Positions 7,891 through 18,060 of a stretch of DNA of 64,000 nucleotides are shown here, one piece after another. Below the pieces are notes generated by a model. That model searched no databases, had not been told where the DNA came from, and saw nothing but the letters and a program-made list of their open reading frames with translations. Origin of the DNA: Nitrospiraceae bacterium (lineage in GTDB: Bacteria; Nitrospirota; Nitrospiria; Nitrospirales; Nitrospiraceae); the NCBI GenBank assembly GCA_019637075.1, contig JAHBWI010000002.1:620001-684000 (forward strand). Reading direction: 5' to 3'. The first letter of the stretch is position 1; every line of letters begins with the position of its first letter. The position numbers and the translations under genes were made by a program.

Positions 7891-9621
7891 ATGTTCCCAT
7901 TTAAGCGGTTCCTCCCCTTTCTGCGGCCCTACTTTCCCAAAATGGCGGCCGCCGCCCTCATGGTCATGGCCGTGGCTGCAGTCAATCTTGCGTTGCTGCG
8001 ACTCGCCGGGACACTCTGGGACGTCATCACGGTCCAGCGCGACCAGCAGCGCATGACCGACATGATCTTGCTGTTTCTCGGCCTCGTCATTCTCCAGGGC
8101 CTGTGCTCCATGGGGCACAGCTACCTCACGACTTGGATCTCCCAGCGTGTGGTGGCGGACTTTCGAACCCACTTGTTCGCCCATCTGCAGACGTTGTCGG
8201 TGAATTTCTTTGCGAAGCGCCGCACCGGTGAATTGATGTCGCGACTCATGAACGACGTCACGGTGATCCAGAACGTCCTGACCGATACTCCGATCGATTC
8301 CGCCAAACAGATCGTGACCTTCCTCGGAGGCACGGGGTTCTTGCTGGCCATGAACTGGCAGCTATGTCTCCTCATCCTCATCCTGCTCCCCCTGCTCGTG
8401 GTGGTGGCCAAATTGTTCGGTCGGCGCCTACGCGCCCTCTCCACGACCATCCAAGATCAGGCCGCCTCGGTAAGCACGTTGGTCGAGGAAGTCATCGCCG
8501 GTATTCGAGTCGTCAAATCCTTCGTGCAGACCAAACGGGAAGAAGCGCGCTTCACGTCGCAGGTCCAAACGTCGTTGGATCTGTCGCTGCGCCGAGCTGC
8601 CGTCATGGCACTGTTTGTACCGACCATCACCTTCGTCACTTTCGCCGCCGCAGCGTCCGTCCTCTGGTACGGAGGCCGACAAGTTATCGACGGCACCGTT
8701 TCGCCCGGAGATCTCTTCGCGTTCGTCTTGTTCGCCGGCATCCTGATCGGGCCGTTCGGCTCGGCCGCGCGGGTCTTCGCGCAAATCAAGGAAGCACAAG
8801 GCGCCATGCAGCGCGTCTTTGAAATTTTGGATACGGTTCCCGAAGTGGCCGACGCCCCGGACGCCGTCGAATTACCGCCGGTCCAAGGCCACATCCGCGC
8901 GGAGGATCTTGGATTTTCCTATGATCCCCGACAACCGGTCCTGACCGACGTCTCCTTCGAGGCGAAGCCCGGCGAGTTGATCGCGATCGTCGGCCCGACC
9001 GGCTCCGGCAAGACCACCATCATCAACCTCTTGCACCGGTTCTACGACCCAACGGTCGGCCGCTTGACCATCGACGGACACGATCTTCGGCAGGTTCGCC
9101 TCGACAGCCTGTACCGGCAGGTCGCCCTGGTCCCGCAGGAAACCATTCTGTTCGGTGGAACGATTCGGGATAACATTCGATATGGACGCGAAACGGCAAC
9201 GGAAGATGAGGTGATTGCCGCAAGCCGGGCAGCTCATGCGCACGAGTTCATCGTCGGGTTTCCCGATCGATACGATACCATCGTGGGCGAAAAGGGCATC
9301 AATCTCTCGGGCGGGCAACGCCAGCGAGTCGCTATCGCGCGGGCCATTCTAAAAAACCCCCGCGTGCTCCTGCTCGACGAAGCCACCTCGGCGCTCGACA
9401 CCGAATCCGAACGGCTCGTGCAGGAAGCCCTAGAGCAGCTGATGGTCAACCGCACCACGTTCGTCGTCGCGCACCGACTCAGCACCATCCAGCGCGCTGA
9501 CCGAATCCTCGTCATGAACAAAGGAAAGCTCGTGGAGTCGGGTACCCATGCCTCCCTGCTCGACCAGCGGGGCCTCTACCACTACCTGTACACGCTTCGA
9601 CTGACGGAGATGCCGACATGA
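7891..9621 (+). CDS. ABC exporter, MsbA-like lipid/multidrug flippase
   Basis: Half-size type IV ABC exporter (576 aa): six membrane helices in the first ~310 residues, then a nucleotide-binding domain with Walker A GPTGSGKTT (368-376), signature LSGGQRQR (472-479) and Walker B VLLLDEAT (492-499). The length and layout fit MsbA, which flips lipid A core, but multidrug exporters of the same family cannot be separated by sequence reading alone. The stop overlaps the start of the phosphoesterase gene by 4 bp. Confidence 0.88.
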   Translation: MFPFKRFLPFLRPYFPKMAAAALMVMAVAAVNLALLRLAGTLWDVITVQRDQQRMTDMILLFLGLVILQGLCSMGHSYLTTWISQRVVADFRTHLFAHLQTLSVNFFAKRRTGELMSRLMNDVTVIQNVLTDTPIDSAKQIVTFLGGTGFLLAMNWQLCLLILILLPLLVVVAKLFGRRLRALSTTIQDQAASVSTLVEEVIAGIRVVKSFVQTKREEARFTSQVQTSLDLSLRRAAVMALFVPTITFVTFAAAASVLWYGGRQVIDGTVSPGDLFAFVLFAGILIGPFGSAARVFAQIKEAQGAMQRVFEILDTVPEVADAPDAVELPPVQGHIRAEDLGFSYDPRQPVLTDVSFEAKPGELIAIVGPTGSGKTTIINLLHRFYDPTVGRLTIDGHDLRQVRLDSLYRQVALVPQETILFGGTIRDNIRYGRETATEDEVIAASRAAHAHEFIVGFPDRYDTIVGEKGINLSGGQRQRVAIARAILKNPRVLLLDEATSALDTESERLVQEALEQLMVNRTTFVVAHRLSTIQRADRILVMNKGKLVESGTHASLLDQRGLYHYLYTLRLTEMPT

Positions 9622-10523
9622 AACGCGGGACCGGCAAGAAGGGCTCCCACGATGCGCGCCAGATGTGGTCGGGAGTTATGGGCTGCCTGCTTGCCACCCT
9701 CGGCCTTGTCGGACCGGCGCAAGCCGAGCCGCCCTTGCCGCGGCCCGATCACATTGTCATCGTCATCGAAGAAAACCACTCGTACGCGCAAATCGTCGGC
9801 TCGTCGGCCGCGCCCTACTTGAACAGCCTGATCGCACAGGGCGCCCTGTTGACGAACTCCTATGGCGTCACCCATCCGAGCCAACCGAACTATCTGGCCC
9901 TCTTTGCCGGATCAACTGAAGGCATCCTCAGCAATAATTGTCCGATTAGTCTGACCGTGCCGAACCTCCGAAGTGCACTTGCGCAGGTCGGACGCACATT
10001 CACGGGGTATTCGGAGGATCTTCCCGCGGCGGGATCAACGGACTGCGTCGTCGCCTCGTACGTGCGGAAACACAATCCTTGGGTCAACTGGCAGGGCGCG
10101 CCGATTCATAATGTCCTGCCGAGCGAAAACCGAGCCTGGACCGACTTTCCGACCAACTTCGACACATTGCCGACCGTGAGCATCGTCGTGCCGAACCAAC
10201 GCAACGACATGCACGATGGCGCCGACCCACAGCGGATCACCGAGGGTGACAGCTGGATCCAGGCCCGCTTGGCTTCCTACGTCCGATGGGCACAGTCACA
10301 CAACAGCCTGTTGATCGTCACCTGGGATGAGGATAACGGAAAATCCGATAACCACATTCCGACGATCCTCGTCGGCCCAATGGTGCGACCGGGACAATAC
10401 GGTGAGAAGACGGATCATTACGGCCTCCTGCGCACGATCCTGGAAATGTACGGAGCCAAAGCGATCGGGCTCAGCCAGCAAGCCTCTCCGATTCGGTCCC
10501 CCTGGAAGCCGCCCTCACCCTAG
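9618..10523 (+). CDS. secreted phosphoesterase/acid phosphatase
   Basis: 301-residue protein with a signal peptide (cleavage near GPAQAE, about residue 36) and the phosphoesterase family (PF04185) start IVIVIEENHSY, followed by THPSQPNYLALFAGS and, near the end, VTWDEDNGK. These carry the metal-binding Asp/Glu/His residues seen in AcpA-type acid phosphatases and phospholipase C relatives. The substrate is unknown. It overlaps the upstream exporter gene by 4 bp (ATGA) and the convergent P-type ATPase gene by 9 bp. Confidence 0.85.
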   Translation: MKRGTGKKGSHDARQMWSGVMGCLLATLGLVGPAQAEPPLPRPDHIVIVIEENHSYAQIVGSSAAPYLNSLIAQGALLTNSYGVTHPSQPNYLALFAGSTEGILSNNCPISLTVPNLRSALAQVGRTFTGYSEDLPAAGSTDCVVASYVRKHNPWVNWQGAPIHNVLPSENRAWTDFPTNFDTLPTVSIVVPNQRNDMHDGADPQRITEGDSWIQARLASYVRWAQSHNSLLIVTWDEDNGKSDNHIPTILVGPMVRPGQYGEKTDHYGLLRTILEMYGAKAIGLSQQASPIRSPWKPPSP

Positions 10524-13292
10524 CCGCACCGTTTGCTTGCTGCGGCCTCGAAGCCAGCCTTTCCACAGTTCGACTAGCAGAAAGGGCGCGAGGCTCGCGC
10601 CCATCGTCACCCACCAACCTACCCAAGACATCGTGACGGCTTTGAAGATGCCTCGACTCCACGGCCACGCCAACAACAGAACTTGGAACGACGCGGATAA
10701 CACGACTGCGGCCAACAGCGCCCGATTGGTCGAAACCCCGAGCTGAAAGAGCGAGTAGCGCTCATGCCGGCAGCTGAACGCATGGAACAGTTGCATGAGC
10801 ACCAACGTCGTAAAGGCCATGGTTCGCGCTTCGGACGATTCACCGTCGCCCGTCGACCAGAAGAGCCCGAAGACTGTGAGCGTTGCCCCAGCCATCATTA
10901 CACCCTGCACCCCCACGGTCATCAGCCGCGAGCGGTCAAGCAAGGCCGCTCGTGGGTCGCGAGGCGGCCGCCGCATCACATCAGGGTCGGCAGGATCGAC
11001 CGCCAAGGCGAGCGCGGGCAATCCATCGGTCACGAGGTTGATCCAGAGAATTTGAATCGGCAGCAGCGGCAGGGGCCACCCGAACAGCGAACTTCCGAGC
11101 ATGACCAACACTTCGCTGAGGTTGCAGGACAACAGATAATGAACGGACTTTCGAATGTTGTCGAAGATCCCTCGTCCCTCTTCAACCGCCGATGCAATCG
11201 ATGCGAAATTGTCGTCGGTCACCACCATGTCGGCTGCTTCCTTCGTCACATCCGTTCCGGTCAGACCCATTGCCACTCCAATGTCGGCCTCGCGGACCGC
11301 CGGGGCATCATTGACCCCATCACCCGTCATCGCGACTACCGCTCCCTGGCTGCGCCAGGCCTTGACGATGCGCAACTTGTGCTCAGCCGACACGCGCGCA
11401 TACACACTGATCGTCTGCACGCGGGCCGCCAGTTCCTCGTCCGAAAGTTTGTCGAGGGCAAGTCCGGACAAAGCCTGGATCGGTTCCTCCCCCAACCGGG
11501 CCTCACGGGCAATGGCCAGGGCCGTGTCCTGATGGTCTCCGGTGATCATGACGGTCCGTATGCCAGCCGCACGGCAACGAGCCACCGCCGCCATGGCCTC
11601 AGGCCGGAGCGGATCCTTCATTGCCTCAAGGCCGATAAACCGCAGGCCGCGCTCGACATACTGCACATCGCGCAAGTCTTCGGCATCCTCCACCGTTCGG
11701 CACGCCACCGCCACGACGCGCAAGGCCCGCCGGGCGAACGCGTCGTTGGCCGCGAGGATCGCGGTGCTGACTGCCGCGGACAACGCCCTCGTTTCGCCAC
11801 GGACGGTGGTGTACTCGCGACACCGCTTCAGCAACACGTCCGGTGCGCCTTTGACGTAAGCGACGATGCCACGTTCAGAGCGCCGCACGACGGTCATCAT
11901 CTTTCGTTCCGAATCGAACGGAAACTCTTCCACGAAGGTGGACTCCCGTTCGAGCGCCTCCTTATGCCAGCCGGCCTTAGCTGCCGCAACCAGCAAGGCG
12001 CCCTCAGTCGGATCCCCCACGACACTCCAGAGACCGTCGCTCTGCCTGAGCGAAGCGCCGTTGCAGAGCACCGCAGCCGCCAAGAGTTCACTTAGTGCAC
12101 CGCCGGAGCGAGACGGAGATTCCTGCCGAGATCCAGCCCGCATCTCATGCTCTCCTTCGACCTCAACCTCGGCCTGCTCTACGATTTCACCTTCCGGCGC
12201 ATAACCCTCGCCGGTAACGTGAAACGTTCGGCCATCGACGTACAGTGCGGTGACGGTCATCTCGTTCTTCGTGAGGGTTCCCGTCTTATCCGAACAGATG
12301 ACGGTCGCTGCCCCCAAGGTTTCCACTGCCGGCAGGCGCCGAATCAGCGCGTGGCGACGGACCATCCGCGTCACGCCGAACGCCAACGTCATAGTCACGA
12401 TTGCGGGCAATCCTTCGGGAATGGCGGCCACCGCAAGACTGACCGCCGTCAGAAACATCGCCATCGGCGGTTCTCCGCGCCACAATCCCAGGAGAAACAC
12501 CACCGACACGATCCCCAATGAGAGAAGCAGCAACAGATGGCCGAAGTGTTCCAGCCGGCGCTGCAAGGGCGTCGGTTCGACCGTCGCAGTGGTCATGAGA
12601 GATGCGATCCGCCCGAGTTCCGTGCCGGTACCGGTCGACACCACCACGGCCCGCCCCTTGCCCGCCGTCACGGTCGTGCCCAGAAACAGCATGTTGCGCC
12701 GGTCGGCCAGGGGCAGCTGGTCCTGCGACAGGAACTCACTCTGCTTCTCAACCGGCGTGGACTCGCCGGTCAGGGCGGACTCCTGCGTGCGCAGGCCATG
12801 CGCGTAGAGCAGGCGCAGGTCGGCCGGCACCCGATCGCCGGCCTCGACAGTGACGATATCGCCCGGTACGAGCTCGCGCGAGGGCAGCGCGCGCCAAACG
12901 CCATCACGCAAAACCCGCGCGTAGGTGACCGCCAGGGTTTTGAGGGCCGCGAGCGAACGCTCAGCCCGATACTCTTGAACAAAACCCAAGAGGGCGTTGA
13001 GGAAGACGATCGCCAAAATGGCCACGGCATCGAGCCATTCGCCGAGCAGGCCGGAAATGACCGAAGCGCCGATCAGCACCCAGATCATGACTGTGGCGAA
13101 TTGTGCGGCAAAGAGGACCCAGGGGGAGGCAGGTGGGACTTCCGGTAACTCGTTTGGCCCTCGGTCTGCCAGACGCCGATCCGCTTCCGGCGAGGTGAGC
13201 CCATCACCCAGCGAGACCTGGAGGCGGCGGGCAAGCGACTCCAGGGACTCCGTGTACCAGCACTCGGTTGTTCCCTGAGCAGAATCTACCAT
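10515..13292 (-). CDS. P2A-type cation ATPase (Ca2+-ATPase-like)
   Basis: P-type ATPase of about 925 residues. The phosphorylated aspartate is in [13 protein letters not shown] (about D335). M4 reads [17 protein letters not shown], and M6 reads [16 protein letters not shown] with the N...TDG pattern of SERCA-type calcium pumps. TGES (actuator) and GDGVNDAPA (hinge) are present. The track-length frame begins with TTG at 13307; the ATG at 13292 is chosen. Probable role: Ca2+ (or Mn2+) export. It stands alone, reading toward the phosphoesterase gene. Confidence 0.92.
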   Translation of the reverse strand: MVDSAQGTTECWYTESLESLARRLQVSLGDGLTSPEADRRLADRGPNELPEVPPASPWVLFAAQFATVMIWVLIGASVISGLLGEWLDAVAILAIVFLNALLGFVQEYRAERSLAALKTLAVTYARVLRDGVWRALPSRELVPGDIVTVEAGDRVPADLRLLYAHGLRTQESALTGESTPVEKQSEFLSQDQLPLADRRNMLFLGTTVTAGKGRAVVVSTGTGTELGRIASLMTTATVEPTPLQRRLEHFGHLLLLLSLGIVSVVFLLGLWRGEPPMAMFLTAVSLAVAAIPEGLPAIVTMTLAFGVTRMVRRHALIRRLPAVETLGAATVICSDKTGTLTKNEMTVTALYVDGRTFHVTGEGYAPEGEIVEQAEVEVEGEHEMRAGSRQESPSRSGGALSELLAAAVLCNGASLRQSDGLWSVVGDPTEGALLVAAAKAGWHKEALERESTFVEEFPFDSERKMMTVVRRSERGIVAYVKGAPDVLLKRCREYTTVRGETRALSAAVSTAILAANDAFARRALRVVAVACRTVEDAEDLRDVQYVERGLRFIGLEAMKDPLRPEAMAAVARCRAAGIRTVMITGDHQDTALAIAREARLGEEPIQALSGLALDKLSDEELAARVQTISVYARVSAEHKLRIVKAWRSQGAVVAMTGDGVNDAPAVREADIGVAMGLTGTDVTKEAADMVVTDDNFASIASAVEEGRGIFDNIRKSVHYLLSCNLSEVLVMLGSSLFGWPLPLLPIQILWINLVTDGLPALALAVDPADPDVMRRPPRDPRAALLDRSRLMTVGVQGVMMAGATLTVFGLFWSTGDGESSEARTMAFTTLVLMQLFHAFSCRHERYSLFQLGVSTNRALLAAVVLSASFQVLLLAWPWSRGIFKAVTMSWVGWWVTMGASLAPFLLVELWKGWLRGRSKQTVRLG

Positions 13293-13531
13293 CCGCCTGT
13301 CACCCAAGCCCTAACCCTGCGGCAGCACAGCATCTTTCCGAGGCCTCTCTCGAGGAACCTTCCTCGTCAGACGACAAATCGGACCCCGAGACCCGCCCCA
13401 AGACTCAACCATGGAAGAAACCGACCGATAATGCGTTAGCAGCATCGCACGGATGGAAGCTCGGTCGGCCCGATGGGAAATTTCGGCCGAGTCATGGTAG
13501 CACAAGGATGATCTGCTAGAATTAGGATTGT

Positions 13532-13975
13532 ATGGCACGCGCACACTGGTCCTCACCAAATCCGATGCCCCACCATCTCCGTCAGAATCTGCAGGAACTC
13601 CGGCACGGCCTCCTCGGGCTCCACAAGGCGCTCATCGTCTCCGAGCAGCTGACGTATGAACGAATCTACGGACGCATCGCCTCCGCTGGGGAACTGCTGC
13701 AATTGGTAATGAATGATCCCTGGTTCGCGTGGCTGCACCCACTCTCGCACCTCGTCGTCCGCATCGACGTCGCGCTCGAAGAGCAGGAAGACTCGTCCAT
13801 TGAAGTGGCCCAGGGACTCCTGTCCGAAACCAGAACCCTGCTTCAACCCTCAACCGAGGGCGACGGATTCGAGCGGAGCTACTACGAAGCGCTGCAGCGG
13901 ACACCCGACGTGGTCTTGGCCCATGCAAGCGTGAAGAAACTGATCTCGAGTGCCCTGACCTCAGCGGCCGCCTGA
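13532..13975 (+). CDS. conserved hypothetical protein
   Basis: 147-residue all-helical soluble protein (LRQNLQELRHGLLGLHKALI, then LLQLVMNDPWFAWLHPLSHL). The pattern HGLLxLHKxLxxxE...YE, with PxFxWLHPLS, occurs in uncharacterised proteins of Proteobacteria and Nitrospirota. No catalytic residues are recognised. The ATG at 13532 has AGGA 4 nt upstream; an internal ATG at 13565 is an alternative. Confidence 0.7.
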   Translation: MARAHWSSPNPMPHHLRQNLQELRHGLLGLHKALIVSEQLTYERIYGRIASAGELLQLVMNDPWFAWLHPLSHLVVRIDVALEEQEDSSIEVAQGLLSETRTLLQPSTEGDGFERSYYEALQRTPDVVLAHASVKKLISSALTSAAA

Positions 13976-14072
13976 CGGCCGACCTCCCACCATACTCTCG
14001 CGGCTATCCCCTCGACTGGTTCGGACCGGCTCGCATCCGGCTGTGTTTTGGTCAGGATTCATCGGCCAGGAC

Positions 14073-14106
14073 CGGCCGTCCAGGCAGGAAGGTAACAGGA
14101 CGGCCG
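14073..14106. terminator. hairpin between convergent genes
   Basis: Nine-base perfect arms (14073-14081 CGGCCGTCC and 14098-14106 GGACGGCCG) with a 16-nt loop sit between two converging genes. There is no T-tract, so a bidirectional terminator is only likely. Confidence 0.5.
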
Positions 14107-14109
14107 AAC

Positions 14110-14721
14110 CTACGTAGCCCGTTTGTCGCGAATCAACTCCTGAACCGGATAGCCGAGTCCCCTGGCATAGTCCACCAATCGGTCATACACTGCCTCGTCG
14201 AGATCGGGCTCCCTGGCAAGAATCCACAGGAACCGTCGGTCGGGCGTTCCAACCAGGGCAACGCGATAGTCGCTATCCAGCGATAGAATCCAATAGTTGC
14301 CGTCTCGGGACGGGCTATCCAACCGCGCGAACCAGTTGTCGAACGTCACGCTCAGTCTTGCCTTGCTGTCCGCCGCCACCACCGTCGCCACACCTTCCGC
14401 CGAGTGAACCTCGCCGCTCTCGGTTACGCATTCGTTGTGCACGCCGATCCGTCCGTCCGGCAACAAACTATAGCGAGCCTTGGAATCCCGGCAGTGGCGC
14501 TGGAACCACATCGGCAACCGAGCAATCTCATACCACTCCCCCACATACCGCGCGAGATCGACGGACGGCACGGTCGGAGGCGGTTCACTGGGCACCGTGG
14601 CACAACTCCATCCCACGGTGCCGGCAAGCAGGATAACGAGCGAACGCAGCACGAAGGCCGATCTCACGCTCCTGCGCCCCTCCTGCTCGAACATGACCGA
14701 AGTCGTTGGTATACCGGCCAT
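14110..14721 (-). CDS. lipocalin family protein (Blc-like)
   Basis: Outer-membrane-associated lipocalin that likely binds fatty acids or lysophospholipids. The lipocalin signature is VGEWYEIARLPMWFQRHC, followed by NYWILSLDSDYRVALVGTP and the closing FLWILAREP. An N-terminal hydrophobic stretch ends GWSC, a weak lipobox. Several starts are possible (14823, 14733, 14721, 14694). The ATG at 14721 is chosen because AAGGA lies close upstream and the longer forms would overlap the preceding gene. Last gene of the ppk2-SnoaL-lipocalin unit. Confidence 0.88.
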   Translation of the reverse strand: MAGIPTTSVMFEQEGRRSVRSAFVLRSLVILLAGTVGWSCATVPSEPPPTVPSVDLARYVGEWYEIARLPMWFQRHCRDSKARYSLLPDGRIGVHNECVTESGEVHSAEGVATVVAADSKARLSVTFDNWFARLDSPSRDGNYWILSLDSDYRVALVGTPDRRFLWILAREPDLDEAVYDRLVDYARGLGYPVQELIRDKRAT

Positions 14722-14744
14722 CACTTCCTTCATGGCATCACGGA

Positions 14745-15365
14745 TTAGAACAATGGATGGTGCGGCGAGGAAGAGAACGGCGCAGCTGTGGGGGCGTCCC
14801 CCTTGTTGCCCAAGAACCGCCATCCCCCATCCTGTTCTTTGACGAGAAAATGCACTTCCTGAAACCAGCTGTCGAGCGTCACCCGTTTCTTGGTTCCCAT
14901 CTCGGTCCCATACAGTCCGCCGGTGCAGGTCACCTCGACCCTGAGATCCTTTCCCTCACCCGCCACCTTCATCGCCGAGAAGAGATGCGTGGACGACAAA
15001 TCTCGATAATGCTCGAAGACCTCGCCCCAAATCCGATGGACAGAATCGACGCGCAACCCGTGGTAGTTGTAGGCAGGGGCATAAAACTCCATCAGGCTTG
15101 GAAGATCCTGGCGCTGCAGCGCCCGTTCAGCCCGATCGAATGCAGCCAGAATCCCCTGCACCGTCGGGTCGGCCCGGATCGCCGCAGGATCCATGAGTGT
15201 GGTCGTCCGCTGGACCACCGTCATGTCCGGCAGAATCTGGACTACCGCCTCTGAAGGACGGCCCGTCACAAGCGCCCCGGTACACAGTAAACCCGCGATC
15301 AGTACAGATCCTCCTCCACGACCGAGTGGATGGGAGAACCAGCCGCAATGCTTCTTGATGCCCAT
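14745..15365 (-). CDS. exported SnoaL/NTF2-like protein
   Basis: 206-residue protein with a signal peptide (hydrophobic core about 20-36) and an NTF2-like domain: ILAAFDRAERALQRQDLPSL, FYAPAYNYHGL, then a sheet region ending DGGWRFLGNKG. Such domains bind small ligands or act as weak hydrolases; no catalytic pair can be named. The start has AGGAGG 7 nt upstream. It lies 33 bp after ppk2. Confidence 0.78.
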   Translation of the reverse strand: MGIKKHCGWFSHPLGRGGGSVLIAGLLCTGALVTGRPSEAVVQILPDMTVVQRTTTLMDPAAIRADPTVQGILAAFDRAERALQRQDLPSLMEFYAPAYNYHGLRVDSVHRIWGEVFEHYRDLSSTHLFSAMKVAGEGKDLRVEVTCTGGLYGTEMGTKKRVTLDSWFQEVHFLVKEQDGGWRFLGNKGDAPTAAPFSSSPHHPLF

Positions 15366-15398
15366 CCAGGTTCCTCCTGTCCCCCAAGGTGCATGATG

Positions 15399-16412
15399 TT
15401 AGAAATCCAACTCTGCCATCTTCCGGTGGAATCGCGACACGACGTTCGGATCCGGCGTCAATCGCACACCGGCGGCTTCCTTCCCGGCATAGGGCAACAA
15501 ATTCAGCACGTGGCGCAGACTTTCCAGCCGCGCGGCCTGTTTATCGTTAGCCTTCACGATAATCCACGGGCTGAAAGTCGTATGGGTCTTGCTGAACATC
15601 TCCTCCTTGTAGCGCGTATAGGCCTCCCACAATTCCTGGGCCTTTTCGTCCACCGGACTCAGCTTCCATTGCTTGAGCGGGTTCTTTCGTCTGGCTTCGA
15701 AGCGGCTCAGCTGCTCTTCCTTGGAGATGGAGAACCAGAACTTGATGATCGTGACCCCATCCTCATACAACATATGCTCGAACTCCGGGACCTGCTGGAG
15801 AAAGCGCTGGTATTCCTTCTTGCTGCAAAACCCATTGACCGGCTCCACAACCGCGCGGTTGTACCAACTGCGATCGAAGAAGACGATTTCACCGGCATTC
15901 GGCAATTGCCGGATATAGCGTTGGAAATACCACTGCCCGCGCTCCTCGTCCGTGGGTTTCGGCAATGCGACGACCCGCATTGCGCGCGGGTTAAGGTGCT
16001 CCGTGAACCGTCGAATCGTCCCGCCCTTGCCTGCCGCATCCCGGCCCTCGACCAAAATGGCGATGCGTTTACCATCGCTTTGGATCCACCGCTGTAACTT
16101 CACCAATTCGATTTGAAGGAGGCGAAGCTCTTCCTCATAGCGAAGCGTGGCAAGAACCTCGTCGAGATTGACCGCCTGCGAGCGGAGGAGTTGAAGCAGC
16201 CCCCGCCGCGTATTCACTCGACGAAGATCCTCCATCGCCAGCTGATCCGACGACAACCGCTTCGGAGAGGGGGGCGCAGACGGCGCGTCATCCGCAAGAT
16301 GTCCGTTCCCCTCGACAATCACCTGCGCTGCCTCAAGTGGCTCGGGCGAGGGTTGCCCCTGTTTCCCAGTGCCGACCCTACCCTTTTCCTCCCGCACGTC
16401 TTTGCTCCCCAT
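15399..16412 (-). CDS. ppk2: polyphosphate kinase 2
   Basis: Transfers phosphate between polyphosphate and nucleoside diphosphates; most PPK2 enzymes make GTP or ATP from polyP. Walker A is VEGRDAAGKGGTIRRF, Walker B/lid is FFDRSWYNRAVVEP, and the C-terminal KWKLSP-like segment and KANDK motif are present. The one-domain length (about 337 aa with a 70-residue variable N-tail) fits class I. ATG 16412 is preferred over 16442 because GGGGAGGAG stands just upstream. First gene of a three-gene unit. Confidence 0.93.
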   Translation of the reverse strand: MGSKDVREEKGRVGTGKQGQPSPEPLEAAQVIVEGNGHLADDAPSAPPSPKRLSSDQLAMEDLRRVNTRRGLLQLLRSQAVNLDEVLATLRYEEELRLLQIELVKLQRWIQSDGKRIAILVEGRDAAGKGGTIRRFTEHLNPRAMRVVALPKPTDEERGQWYFQRYIRQLPNAGEIVFFDRSWYNRAVVEPVNGFCSKKEYQRFLQQVPEFEHMLYEDGVTIIKFWFSISKEEQLSRFEARRKNPLKQWKLSPVDEKAQELWEAYTRYKEEMFSKTHTTFSPWIIVKANDKQAARLESLRHVLNLLPYAGKEAAGVRLTPDPNVVSRFHRKMAELDF

Positions 16413-16518
16413 AGCTCCTCCCCCTTGGCGTCCCACTTTCATTCCTTATGACACAACACGCTCACTACCATTGTCTCAACAATCGACGAGATGGACAAAC
16501 AGATCCGCTCTTCTACAA

Positions 16519-16534
16519 TGCAAACCAGGTACCC
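16519..16534 (-). promoter_or_regulatory. candidate sigma-54 promoter of ppk2
   Basis: Minus-strand GGGTACCTGGTTTGCA keeps the GG-N10-GC spacing and the TTGCA box but has two mismatches in TGGCAC. It would give a leader of about 95 nt before ppk2. Confidence 0.38.
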
Positions 16535-16592
16535 ATCCGATGCAAGCACCGATCGGAGCCCCACCGCCAGGCGTAAGATATTTCATAGAGTT

Positions 16593-16721
16593 ATGCACGC
16601 GCGAATCCTTGTAATCGACAAAAATGCAGCGGACCAGGACTGAAATACCCCAGTGCTCCAGGAACGCCTGTGGCAGGAGGCATCAGGGTTTCAAATTCTC
16701 GCATTTCCTTTGGACCGATAA
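16593..16721 (+). pseudogene. truncated response-regulator receiver remnant
   Basis: A 43-codon frame reads MHARILVIDKNAADQD, an in-frame TGA, then NTPVLQERLWQEASGFQILA and a final stop after FPLDR. The first part matches beta-1 and the acidic pocket region of a CheY-like receiver (xRILVxDxN), and the second matches helix 1 and beta-2. The conserved second acidic residue is replaced (DK instead of DD), and the rest of the domain is missing. Probably the relic of a response regulator; translation of the fragment is doubtful. Confidence 0.4.
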
Positions 16722-16745
16722 ACCAGCGGGGTACACTCAAGCAGC

Positions 16746-16766
16746 AGGCTTACCTCCCGTAAGCCT
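16746..16766. promoter_or_regulatory. perfect 8-bp hairpin before the TPR gene
   Basis: AGGCTTAC and GTAAGCCT flank a CTCCC loop, ending 17 nt before the ATG at 16784 and just ahead of its GGAAGGA ribosome-binding site. It could be an operator or an mRNA leader stem. Confidence 0.45.
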
Positions 16767-16783
16767 CGGAAGGATCGACTCGG

Positions 16784-17809
16784 ATGCAGCGGAAGCGCTC
16801 ACATAAGACCCTCTGCATCGGCGGGTTGCCGGTATGGAAGACCATTTTCTGTCTCATGCCCATCTTGCTTATCAGCCCCCCGGCAGGAGGGGTCGAGCCG
16901 GCGAAGCAAACAACCACCGTCGCCCTTGCGGATAAATCTTGGGGACTTGTCTTTGATGGAACCGGATACAAAGTGCAGGTCGACGGCGTCAAACCGGACG
17001 GGCGGCGCTACTTCTTTGCAACCAACCCCGCGACACTCGTCAGTATCTCCATCACAATGGAAGCGGTCCCTCAACAGGCAACAGCTGAAGGCTGTCGTCT
17101 CCATCTTGAACGTGTCACCCAGACCCCCTTCGCCAAACTGAGTCCAAGCGTCACCAGGTCCGAGGTCCGGCACCTTGCGATCATCGAATACCTCATTCCT
17201 GAGGCGGGGGGCCAACGGATCGACCAGTTGAACCTGATCGCCTGTACCGGCCATGATCAGATCTATGCGGATATTCACCTCTCGAAGTTGCGATTTCAGC
17301 CAGGTGACGAGGCTCTCCTCAGAGCCGCACTTGAACGAATTCAGCTGACCTCCACCACGGCGCCGACGAGTCTGCAACTGTTTCAGGCCGGAAGCGCGCC
17401 CTATCTCCACGGAGACTACCGCCGAGCGATCCCACACTACGAACGCGCGTTGGCCACCGAGCGAGCAACTCCGTCATTGCCACCCGACCTGTGGCGGCTG
17501 TTGATTGAGAACTTGGGTACGGCCTACAACCTCACCGACAACCCCACTGAAGCCCGGGCTATCTTTGAATACGGCGTGATGCAGGATCCCACCTTTGCTC
17601 CGTTTCACTACCATCTCGCCTGCACCTATGCGGACTTGCGGGACCCGGCCAATGCACTCCAGTCCCTCCGAGCCGCCTTCCGATTTCGGGCAGGCCAGCC
17701 CGCCGGTGCAACGCTTCCTGATCCTCGATACGAACGCTCATTCCGCACGCTGATGAACGATCCCGACTTCGCCCGATCCGTGGAATCGCTGTTCGCCACC
17801 CCAAGCTGA
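16784..17809 (+). CDS. exported TPR-containing protein
   Basis: 341-residue protein with a signal sequence (hydrophobic core about 18-33, before GGVEPAKQ). The N-terminal half is a beta-rich domain of unknown type (LADKSWGLVFDGTGYKVQVD). The C-terminal half has tetratricopeptide repeats (AGSAPYLHGDYRRAIPHYER and NPTEARAIFEYGVMQDPTFA) suited to protein binding. Likely periplasmic. GGAAGGA precedes the ATG. Function unknown. Confidence 0.78.
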   Translation: MQRKRSHKTLCIGGLPVWKTIFCLMPILLISPPAGGVEPAKQTTTVALADKSWGLVFDGTGYKVQVDGVKPDGRRYFFATNPATLVSISITMEAVPQQATAEGCRLHLERVTQTPFAKLSPSVTRSEVRHLAIIEYLIPEAGGQRIDQLNLIACTGHDQIYADIHLSKLRFQPGDEALLRAALERIQLTSTTAPTSLQLFQAGSAPYLHGDYRRAIPHYERALATERATPSLPPDLWRLLIENLGTAYNLTDNPTEARAIFEYGVMQDPTFAPFHYHLACTYADLRDPANALQSLRAAFRFRAGQPAGATLPDPRYERSFRTLMNDPDFARSVESLFATPS

Positions 17810-18060
17810 TATCCTAGCTCCGCTCCCTCCCGGCTTGCCCGGAACCACCTCGAAGCCCCTCACAATTCTGTTGATATTTCGAACACTTGCAATAGGCAGC
17901 GCTCCGGGGGCGCTCCCGTCACGCTGTGCTCGATCACGCGCCTTCGACGCGAGGCCCGATGATTCTCCGGCCCCTCCTCGGAGGTACTGCCTCCGTGTCT
18001 GTTGAAACAGCAACCTTCTTGATAAGGTATTGCACAGTCGAATGTCAGAGGGAGGCTTTC

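Larger units (their letters stand above)
16413..16783. other. intergenic region with regulatory remnants
   Basis: Divergent 371-bp spacer between ppk2 and the TPR gene. It holds a possible sigma-54 promoter for ppk2, a decayed receiver-domain fragment and an 8-bp hairpin just before the TPR start, each listed separately. No intact gene is seen. Confidence 0.6.

Noticed and set aside
16593-16721. In-frame TGA as a selenocysteine codon
   Set aside because: No receiver protein uses selenocysteine at this position, no SECIS-like stem follows directly, and the fragment ends after 43 codons. Decay is simpler.
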